Positions 1 to 6,193 of a stretch of 8,171 bases of DNA are shown piece by piece; position 1 is the first letter of the stretch; the number at the start of each line of letters is the position of its first letter. Source of the stretch: Candidatus Bathyarchaeota archaeon (GTDB lineage: Archaea > Thermoproteota > Bathyarchaeia > Bathyarchaeales > Bathycorpusculaceae); the NCBI GenBank assembly GCA_013330975.1, contig DUHG01000117.1, positions 2,636 to 10,806 on the forward strand, written 5' to 3'. Below the pieces are notes generated by a model. That model saw only the letters and a list, made by a program, of their open reading frames with translations, ran no database searches and was not told the origin of the DNA. Made by a program: the position numbers and the translations under genes.

Positions 1-109
1 TAGTTTATAACGGTGTTATTTGGCTTGTCAATTTACTTTTTGAACCCACAAAAAACCAAAAATTACAAAAAAGTTGAGTGTGAAAAAACCGGAATTCACA
101 CCGAATACA

Positions 110-117
110 CTATATAT
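110..117 (+). promoter_or_regulatory. TATA-like element, upstream candidate
   Basis: CTATATAT resembles an archaeal TATA box. By the usual archaeal spacing it would place transcription start near 135-145, giving a leader of roughly 190 bases to the hdrC ATG at 331. The surroundings are AT-rich, so a chance match is quite possible. It is relevant only if the host is an archaeon. Confidence 0.25.
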
Positions 118-204
118 TCCTTCAACCATTTACCTCAAAATCCAATTCCAATTCAAGAATTCAACTCAAAAGGTAAGGTGGAAAGTGGTCTATGTTAGAT
201 TGCC

Positions 205-251
205 GACAAAACACCTTTATCATAATCGATAATTTAGGATTGCGTTTTGTC
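205..251. promoter_or_regulatory. Inverted repeat around a TATA-like element
   Basis: GACAAAAC (205-212) is the exact reverse complement of GTTTTGTC (244-251). Between them lies a smaller palindrome, TTATC (217-221) and GATAA (228-232). The TATA-like stretch TTTATCATA (216-224) sits inside, about 25 bases before the right arm. This could be an operator or a structured leader in front of the hdr operon. The two palindromes do not share a centre (about 228 and 224.5), which weakens the case for one symmetric protein site. It is a by-eye observation; arms of 8 bases can occur by chance. Confidence 0.3.
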
Positions 252-330
252 ACCTTCGCCAGTTCAGCTTTTTCCAGTCTTGCCTTTACGATCCCAACTC
301 CCATTTCGAATTTGGGAAGCTGAAGAAACC

Positions 331-846
331 ATGAGCAAACTTGAATCTAAACTGTCAAAAATAACTGGCTACGAGCGAAGTCAGTACTGCCATCAATGCG
401 GGAAATGCTCCAGCGGATGCCCTTCAGCAAATTATCTCGATTTTAGACCACGCAAAATTTTAGCCATGGCACAACTGGGTATGATAGAAGAGTTGTTGGA
501 GTCAGAAGTCATATGGCATTGCGCTCAATGCTTGCTTTGCAAAGAAAGATGTCCTCGTGATGCCGCTCCTTCAGATGTCATTCAAGCTCTACAAAACTTG
601 GCCTACGCTCTTGATGAACACGTTCCTGAAGGGTATCCTGCCCTAATAGCTTCTATTCTAAAAACCGGTGTGGTTCAAACCCCCATAAGAGTGAAAGTAT
701 GGAAGAGCCTACCAACCAAAACTACAGTTAAGGGGGAATTCGAGTTCAAAGATCGTGCCGATTTGGGTTTGCCCGATCTGAAGAAACCCGAACAACAAAT
801 AATAGCAGAGTCCTTGAAGGCGGTTTTGAAATGGAAGGAAAAATAA
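331..846 (+). CDS. hdrC: HdrC-like heterodisulfide reductase subunit C
   Basis: This is the small iron-sulfur subunit that passes electrons from HdrA to the catalytic HdrB in cytosolic Hdr complexes. Counted from the ATG at 331 the protein has 171 residues, close to the usual HdrC size. Two ferredoxin motifs are complete: C20-x2-C23-x2-C26-x3-C30-Pro and C64-x2-C67-x2-C70-x3-C74-Pro, enough for two [4Fe-4S] clusters. No membrane segment or signal peptide is seen. An in-frame TTG at 247 would add 28 residues that are Pro-rich and unlike the family. That TTG lies within the right arm of an inverted repeat, but it does have AGGA at 236-239 at suitable spacing, so the start is not certain. The ATG has only a weak GGGAAG upstream (314-319). 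The 3' end overlaps hdrB by 16 bases, implying co-translation. The family call is firm; the electron acceptor of the complex is not known. Confidence 0.87.
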   Translation: MSKLESKLSKITGYERSQYCHQCGKCSSGCPSANYLDFRPRKILAMAQLGMIEELLESEVIWHCAQCLLCKERCPRDAAPSDVIQALQNLAYALDEHVPEGYPALIASILKTGVVQTPIRVKVWKSLPTKTTVKGEFEFKDRADLGLPDLKKPEQQIIAESLKAVLKWKEK

Positions 847-1721
847 GGTTTGCATTTTATCCTGGATGCACCGTTGGATCGGAGCAGTACGCCTATGAAA
901 TTTCAGCAAGGAAAGTTTTTCCTAAGTTAGGGATTGAACTTGTGGATGTTGAAGGTTTCAGTTGTTGTGGCTACCCCCTGAAAAGCGTAAGTCTTCCTGC
1001 TTGGGCATACCTATCTGCTCGAAATCTGGCTCTTGCTGAAAAGAATAATTTGGATATTTTCCCATTGTGCAATGGGTGCAATCTTTCTTTTCGCGAAGTC
1101 AACCAATGCCTTAAAGAAGATCCTGATTTGAGAGAGCGCTTGAAAGGGATGTTGTCTTCCGAGGGATTGAAATATGCAGGAGAAGCAAGATCTTGGCACG
1201 TATTAGAGGTTATGCGAAATGCTGTTGGCATTGAGAAAATTCGATCAGTTGTAAAAAAACCGCTTAGAGGGTTAAAGATAGCCACACATTACGGTTGTCA
1301 TGCTCTCAGACCGGGCGAATTAAAAATTCTTGATGATTCGGAAAATCCGCATTATTTAGAAGAACTTATAGCACCCCTTGGAGCTACAGCTGAAGATTAT
1401 CCAGAGCGGCTAGATTGTTGCGGTCAAGGTCTTGCAATTACGACCGGGAAGACAGCGCTCGCTATTTCAGGCGCCAAGATAAAGGCTATTCAGGATCGAG
1501 GGTTCGATGCTGTAGTGACAGTGTGCCCCTTCTGCATGAAAATGCTTGATTCAAAGCAAAATGCAATAAAAATTACAACTAAACAACCTGACTTGAATCT
1601 CCCAGTACTCTACTATACCCAATTGCTTGGTTTAGCAATGGGCATATCGCCGGAGGAATTGGGAATGAATCTTAACCTCAGTCCCGTCGGCGAAATTCTG
1701 AAGAAATTAGAGGGGAACTAG
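831..1721 (+). CDS. hdrB: HdrB-like heterodisulfide reductase catalytic subunit
   Basis: In methanogens HdrB reduces the CoM-S-S-CoB disulfide at two non-cubane [4Fe-4S] clusters, each held by a CCG domain. Both domains are intact in this 296-residue protein: C13-x31-C45C46-x33-C80-x2-C83 and C156-x39-C196C197-x34-C232-x2-C235. The length matches free-standing HdrB. No transmembrane segment is seen, so the protein should be cytosolic. It begins inside hdrC (16-base overlap) and ends two bases before the next start, so translation is probably coupled. With every cluster ligand present it should be catalytically competent. Related CCG proteins in non-methanogens act on other or unknown substrates, and the window contains nothing that shows CoM or CoB synthesis. 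The native substrate is therefore open. Confidence 0.9.
   Translation: MEGKIRFAFYPGCTVGSEQYAYEISARKVFPKLGIELVDVEGFSCCGYPLKSVSLPAWAYLSARNLALAEKNNLDIFPLCNGCNLSFREVNQCLKEDPDLRERLKGMLSSEGLKYAGEARSWHVLEVMRNAVGIEKIRSVVKKPLRGLKIATHYGCHALRPGELKILDDSENPHYLEELIAPLGATAEDYPERLDCCGQGLAITTGKTALAISGAKIKAIQDRGFDAVVTVCPFCMKMLDSKQNAIKITTKQPDLNLPVLYYTQLLGLAMGISPEELGMNLNLSPVGEILKKLEGN
1710..1717 (+). promoter_or_regulatory. Shine-Dalgarno site for a TTG start
   Basis: GAGGGGAA ends six bases before the TTG at 1724 and spans the last codons of hdrB. It decides the start of the long HdrA: no ATG lies between the hdrB stop and the first Rossmann strand, and the reading from TTG begins directly with the FAD-binding fold. 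Confidence 0.6.
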
Positions 1722-1723
1722 AA

Positions 1724-4444
1724 TTGGAGAAAGGCACTAGTGTACTTGTGGTTGGAGGGGGGGTAGCTGGCATGCAAGCCTCTTTGGACTTGGCAGATCG
1801 CGGACTAAGAGTATTTCTCGTGGAAAAAACTCCCAGCATTGGCGGAAGAATGGCTCAACTTGACAAAACATTTCCGACTATGGATTGCTCTATCTGTATT
1901 CTCGCTCCAAAGATGATGGATGTTGCTCGACGAGAAAACATCGTTTTGCTTACCTATTCCGAGGTCAAAGAAGTTGAGGGCAAACCCGGCGACTTCAAAG
2001 TAAAAATATTGAAAAAAGCCAGATTTGTTGACCCCGAAAAATGCACGGGTTGTAATGATTGCACAAAAGTCTGCCCGGTTTCATATCCCAGAGAGTTTGA
2101 TATGGGTCTAGGCGAACGAAAGGCTATATACAGACCTTTCCCGCAAGCAGTTCCCAACGTGTTCGTTGTGGACAAGAGAGGGACTCCACAATGTCGCGCG
2201 GCTTGTCCTGCTGGAGTAAATGCTCAAGGATACATCGCTTTAATCCGAGATGGAAAATACAAGGAAGCTTTAGAGCTAATAAGAAGAGATAACCCTCTGC
2301 CCATAATTTGCGGACGCGTATGTTTTCATCCCTGTGAAACAAATTGTGAACGCTCCAAACTGGATGCGCCTGTAGCGATTAATGCCCTAAAGCGTTTCCT
2401 GACTGATTGGGAGTCAAGACAAACTGGAAAAGAGCAGGTTGAACAGATTCCCAAGAAACATGAGGAAAAGATTGCAGTCGTAGGTTCTGGTCCAACTGGT
2501 CTAGTTGCTGCATATGAACTGCTCAAACAAGGCTATCCAGTAACAATTTTTGAGTCACAAAACGAACTGGGGGGCATGTTGAGAACCTGTATTCCTGAAT
2601 ACCGATTGCCCAAATCTCTGCTAAATGCCGAAATTGACCGATTAACGCGCTCAGGTATTGAAGTTAAAACAGGTGTGTCAATTGGAAAAGATTTGACAAT
2701 CGAACAGCTATGGGAAACTGGGTACAAGGCAGTATTGGTTGCAATTGGAGCACAAGAAAGCTGGAAACTGGGGATTGAGGGTGAGAATCTAGAAGGTGTC
2801 ATAGACGCTTTAGATTTCTTGAAACGCACTGGTTCCAAGAAGGACATTGATATTAAAGGACCCGTTGCAGTTATTGGTGGAGGCAACGTAGCTTTAGATG
2901 CTGCGAGGACAGCAGCACGTTTGGGAGCCGATGAAGTTAGCATTATTTATCGTCGAACAAAAGATGAAATGCCTGCATTCTCGACCGAGATCGAGGAAGC
3001 GGAGAGAGAGGGAATAAAGTTTCAGTTTCTGGTTTCTCCGCTGAGAATTTTGGGCGAAAACGGTAGAGTCAATGGAATTGAATGTACTCGGACAAAATTA
3101 GGACCGTCTGATGAGAGTGGAAGAAAGTGTCCAATGCCAATTCCAGGCTCTGACTTTGTCATAAAACTGAACACTGTAATAACAGCGATTGGTGAAGCCT
3201 CTGACCTTTCATGTCTTCCTGAAGGAAGCAAAATAACCAAAAAGAAAACAATTGAATGCGATCCTCAAACTTTGGAGACAAATATACCTGGTCTTTTTGC
3301 TGGTGGAGATGTGGTTTCTGGACCAGCAACCGTTGTCGATGCGATATCTGCTGGCAAAAGAGCTGCTGTTTCTATCGATCGTTATTTGAGGGGAAATGAT
3401 ATCAGAGCAGGAAGGGAAGAAACTCCAAAGCTTGTACAGGAAGTACCCAAAGAAGGCGTTGAAGAAAGAGCTAGGCAAGCTATGCCGCTTCTTAAAGCTG
3501 AGAAAAGAATTGGCAACTTCGAGGAGGTTGAAACTGGCTTCACAGAAGAGATGGCTCTTCGGGAAGCTGAACGATGTCTAAACTGTGGAGTTTGTTCAGA
3601 ATGCCTGGAATGTCAAAAAGCTTGCAAGCCAGAAGCATTGTTGCATAATCAGAAAGATGAAATCATGGAAGTCAGCGTCGGAGCTATTGTTCTAGCTACT
3701 GGATTTGACCCCTTTGATCCTTCTGGTTTGAAAGAATATGGCTACGGTAAATATCCAAATGTATTGAACTCTCTCGACTTGGAGCGACTGCTCTCTGCGT
3801 CTGGTCCAACTGGCGGGAAACTTCTTCGACCTTCAGATAGAAGGATGGCGCACAGAATAGCTTTCATACAGTGTGTTGGCTCAAGGAGCCTGAAGGGCGA
3901 CTATCCGTACTGTTCAAGCGTATGCTGTATGTATGCCACGAAAGAGGCTACCTTGATTAAGGAGCATGACCCCTCATCCGACGTCAACATATTCTACACT
4001 GACATTCGAGCTTTTGGCAAGGGCTTCAGAGAATTTTCTAATAGGGCACGAAGAGAATGGGGCGTTAACTACGTGAGGGCAAAACCATCCGAAATACGGG
4101 AGGATCCGAAAACTAGGGATCTTCTGCTGAGATATGAAGAAACTCAGACTGGAGAGATGAAAACTTTCTTGGCTGACCTTGTGGTTTTAAGCACCGGTTT
4201 GATTCCTCCAACAGGTAATTTCGCTCTAGCAGACATTCTCAAGGTTGATACAGACAAATATGGTTTCTTCGAGGCTCGAAACAAACTGCAACTGCCTCTT
4301 GACTCTACAGCACCTGGAATATTCTTGTGTGGTTGCTGCGAAGGTCCAAAAGATATTCCCGATTCAATTGCCCATGCAAAGGGCGCCGCCGCCAGAGCAT
4401 CAGAATTTCTTGTTAAATCCGGCTATTTGGAGGCCAAACAATGA
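1724..4444 (+). CDS. hdrA: HdrA with nested GltD/NfnB-like NAD(P)H module
   Basis: HdrA is the FAD subunit that splits electron pairs in Hdr complexes. This 906-residue version opens at once with the FAD Rossmann motif (G11, G13, G16; E34). The HdrA Cys pair C55/C58 follows in FPTMDCSIC, then a [4Fe-4S] motif C107/C110/C113/C117. Residues about 150-600 are a GltD/NfnB-like module. It has an N-terminal Cys-rich helical domain (C157, C161, C196, C200, C204, C208), a second FAD motif GSGPTG (254-259), an NAD(P)H motif GGGNVA (385-390), YRRTKDEMPA (409-418), typical of NADPH-binding relatives, and GGD (527-529). A six-Cys cluster motif (618-634) comes next. HdrA then resumes with C717, C730, C734, C735 and C869, C871, C872. 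The N-terminal Cys domain and the C-terminal double ferredoxin of canonical HdrA are absent. It overlaps the next gene by four bases. I recall similar large HdrA-family proteins in anaerobes but cannot verify this here. NAD(P)H oxidation or reduction is inferred, not shown. Confidence 0.9.
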   Translation: MEKGTSVLVVGGGVAGMQASLDLADRGLRVFLVEKTPSIGGRMAQLDKTFPTMDCSICILAPKMMDVARRENIVLLTYSEVKEVEGKPGDFKVKILKKARFVDPEKCTGCNDCTKVCPVSYPREFDMGLGERKAIYRPFPQAVPNVFVVDKRGTPQCRAACPAGVNAQGYIALIRDGKYKEALELIRRDNPLPIICGRVCFHPCETNCERSKLDAPVAINALKRFLTDWESRQTGKEQVEQIPKKHEEKIAVVGSGPTGLVAAYELLKQGYPVTIFESQNELGGMLRTCIPEYRLPKSLLNAEIDRLTRSGIEVKTGVSIGKDLTIEQLWETGYKAVLVAIGAQESWKLGIEGENLEGVIDALDFLKRTGSKKDIDIKGPVAVIGGGNVALDAARTAARLGADEVSIIYRRTKDEMPAFSTEIEEAEREGIKFQFLVSPLRILGENGRVNGIECTRTKLGPSDESGRKCPMPIPGSDFVIKLNTVITAIGEASDLSCLPEGSKITKKKTIECDPQTLETNIPGLFAGGDVVSGPATVVDAISAGKRAAVSIDRYLRGNDIRAGREETPKLVQEVPKEGVEERARQAMPLLKAEKRIGNFEEVETGFTEEMALREAERCLNCGVCSECLECQKACKPEALLHNQKDEIMEVSVGAIVLATGFDPFDPSGLKEYGYGKYPNVLNSLDLERLLSASGPTGGKLLRPSDRRMAHRIAFIQCVGSRSLKGDYPYCSSVCCMYATKEATLIKEHDPSSDVNIFYTDIRAFGKGFREFSNRARREWGVNYVRAKPSEIREDPKTRDLLLRYEETQTGEMKTFLADLVVLSTGLIPPTGNFALADILKVDTDKYGFFEARNKLQLPLDSTAPGIFLCGCCEGPKDIPDSIAHAKGAAARASEFLVKSGYLEAKQ
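4429..4433 (+). promoter_or_regulatory. Shine-Dalgarno site of the second HdrA
   Basis: A full GGAGG lies seven bases before the ATG at 4441, inside the final codons of the preceding gene. Together with the ATGA overlap (4441-4444) it fixes the start and points to coupled translation of the two HdrA-type proteins, consistent with the two being made in matched amounts. Confidence 0.7.
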
Positions 4445-6189
4445 CCAAGAAAAGAACTCAAGCAAAGGAAAATTCTAGAATTGGCGTTTTCATCTGCAAC
4501 TGCGGCATAAACATCGGAGGAGTAGTTGACGTTGAAAAAGTAGTGAAATATGCAAAAACGCTCCCAGGAGTTGCATATGCTGAAAGCAATCTTTATACGT
4601 GCTCTTCGGAAGGAACTCGGAAAATCTCTGATAAAATCAGGGAATATGGCCTAAACAGGGTCGTTGTTGCTTCGTGTACTCCAAGAACGCATGAGCCTCT
4701 CTTCAGAGAAACCTGTGAAGAAGCTGGATTGAACAAGTATCTTTTCGAGATGGCGAATATTCGAGAACACTGCTCTTGGGTTCATATGAAGCAGCCTAAG
4801 AGGGCGACCAGGAAAGCTGAGGACATTGTTAGAATGGCCGTGGCTAAAGCCCGACTGCTTACGCCCGAGGAAGAAACAGAAGTTAGCGTAACTCCCTCGT
4901 CACTGGTAATCGGAGCGGGCATTTCAGGAATGGAAGCTGCCCTATGTTTAGCAAATCAAGGATTCAAGATTTATCTCGTCGAAAAAGAACCAACTGCGGG
5001 TGGTATGCTCAGGAATCTCAATAAACTCTATCCGACCAATGAAGAAGCCTCCCGATTCCTAGACTCAATATATCAGGCCCTAAACTCCAACAAGAACATA
5101 GAACTGCTCACTTCAACAAAAATCCTAGACGTCAAAGGCTACGTAGGTAATTTTGAAGTTACCGTTTCAAAAGAAGGAAAAGCAGAAACCGTGCTAAAAG
5201 TTGGAACAATCATCGTAGCAACTGGCGCCGAAGAATTCAAACCGGCAGGAATGTATGGATTTGGACAAAAAAACAACGTAATAACCCAAATTGAGCTCGA
5301 ACGCCTCCTAAGAACTGGTCTTCCAGATGACATGAAAAAGTTCGTAATGATACAATGCGTTGGGGCAATGGAAGAGCCGGGCGGAAGAGAGTATTGTTCA
5401 AGAATATGCTGCGCGGTTGCCTTAAAAAATGCCCTTCTAATCAAGGAAGCTAAACCTGATTCAGAAGTGTACATCTTATACCGGCAACTCCAAGCCTATG
5501 GACGAGAATATGAGAGTTATTATCTCAAGGCTTTGGAAGAGAAAGTGAAATTCATTAACTTTCTCCCGCAAAAACCGCCTGTGGTGACTACTGACGCCTC
5601 CGGAAAACTCAAAATCAATGTCTACAACACTCTTATTGAAAAGGAAATTACCATCGAATCTGACTTGGTCGTACTCTCAACACCTCTGGTTCAACATGAA
5701 TCTGGGAAATCCCTATCTCCCCTACTCAAAGTACCTCTTGGAGCTGACGGGTTTTTCCTTGAAGCCCACATTAAACTTCGACCCGTTGATTTTGCGACGG
5801 ATGGAATATATGTTTGTGGCACAGCTCACAGTCCAAAAGCCGTAGATGAAAGCATAATCCAGGCTCATGCAGTCGCATCCTCAGCTTCCATCCCCATGTC
5901 TAGAGGGCACGTGCGTTCTGAGGCAATAACAGCTGGCGTGATTGAAAACCTTTGCAGAGGTTGTGGAAAATGCAGAGATACTTGCGAATTTAACGCGATC
6001 ACCTTGGAAGAAAAGGTATTGAATGCTGAACCATTTTTCCGAGCGCCAGTTCTAGTAGCCAAGGTCAATGAGGTTGTTTGCAAAGGATGCGGTTCATGCG
6101 CAATTGCGTGCCCAACGGGAGCAATTACCATGAAACACTTCACCGACAAGCAAATACTCGCCGAAATCAAGGCGGCATACCGGAGTTGA
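4441..6189 (+). CDS. hdrA: HdrA-like protein, variant FAD domain, C-terminal ferredoxin
   Basis: This 582-residue protein has the canonical HdrA N-terminal Fe-S domain with C19, C21, C54 and C79 and the signature SCTPR-HEP. A FAD fold follows (GAGISG at 158-163; VEKEP), then C306, C319, C323, C324, C459, and a C-terminal double ferredoxin: C505/C508/C511/C515 and C547/C550/C553/C557. Where typical HdrA has FPT-DCS-C, this one reads LYPTNEEASRF (196-206), so that Cys pair is missing. The inserted ferredoxin of the FAD domain is also gone, which makes it shorter than the roughly 650 residues of methanogen HdrA. The first C-terminal motif ends Cys-Glu instead of Cys-Pro. FAD binding is probably kept. 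What it lacks is what the preceding HdrA has, and the reverse, so a heterodimer is likely. Its C-terminal ferredoxin would be the natural contact for free ferredoxin or the MvhD domain encoded just downstream. Cytosolic; no membrane segments. The family is certain, the role inferred. Confidence 0.9.
   Translation: MTKKRTQAKENSRIGVFICNCGINIGGVVDVEKVVKYAKTLPGVAYAESNLYTCSSEGTRKISDKIREYGLNRVVVASCTPRTHEPLFRETCEEAGLNKYLFEMANIREHCSWVHMKQPKRATRKAEDIVRMAVAKARLLTPEEETEVSVTPSSLVIGAGISGMEAALCLANQGFKIYLVEKEPTAGGMLRNLNKLYPTNEEASRFLDSIYQALNSNKNIELLTSTKILDVKGYVGNFEVTVSKEGKAETVLKVGTIIVATGAEEFKPAGMYGFGQKNNVITQIELERLLRTGLPDDMKKFVMIQCVGAMEEPGGREYCSRICCAVALKNALLIKEAKPDSEVYILYRQLQAYGREYESYYLKALEEKVKFINFLPQKPPVVTTDASGKLKINVYNTLIEKEITIESDLVVLSTPLVQHESGKSLSPLLKVPLGADGFFLEAHIKLRPVDFATDGIYVCGTAHSPKAVDESIIQAHAVASSASIPMSRGHVRSEAITAGVIENLCRGCGKCRDTCEFNAITLEEKVLNAEPFFRAPVLVAKVNEVVCKGCGSCAIACPTGAITMKHFTDKQILAEIKAAYRS
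6182..6185 (+). promoter_or_regulatory. Shine-Dalgarno site of the MvhD-Hdr fusion
   Basis: GGAG lies eight bases before the ATG at 6194, within the last codons of the second HdrA. It supports the ATG at 6194, which places the MvhD Cys motif at residues 12-15 as in the family. Confidence 0.5.
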
Positions 6190-6193
6190 CATA

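Larger units (their letters stand above)
1..330. other. AT-rich upstream region with no supported gene
   Basis: This stretch before the first Hdr gene is visibly richer in A and T than the genes that follow. The only open frame on the + strand of any size (13-198, GTG start, 61 codons) is Lys/Asn-rich, has no recognisable motif and no evident ribosome site, so I do not call it a gene. I see TATA-like elements near 110-117 and 216-224 and an inverted repeat at 205-251, listed separately. Bases 247-330 could be the 5' end of hdrC if its TTG start were used, but are more likely untranslated leader. No tail of an upstream gene can be recognised at the left edge. Confidence 0.6.

Noticed and set aside
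142..153. Two tandem copies of CCAATT
   Set aside because: Only two six-base copies in AT-rich DNA; too little to call a repeat or operator.
13..198. Open frame of 61 codons with GTG start upstream of hdrC
   Set aside because: AT-driven composition, no motif, no clear ribosome site; a frame of this length is expected by chance in AT-rich DNA.
2533..2943. Antisense open frame of 136 codons inside the long HdrA
   Set aside because: It lies opposite the GltD-like module, whose FAD and NAD(P)H motifs are clearly coding on the + strand; the antisense protein has no recognisable motif.
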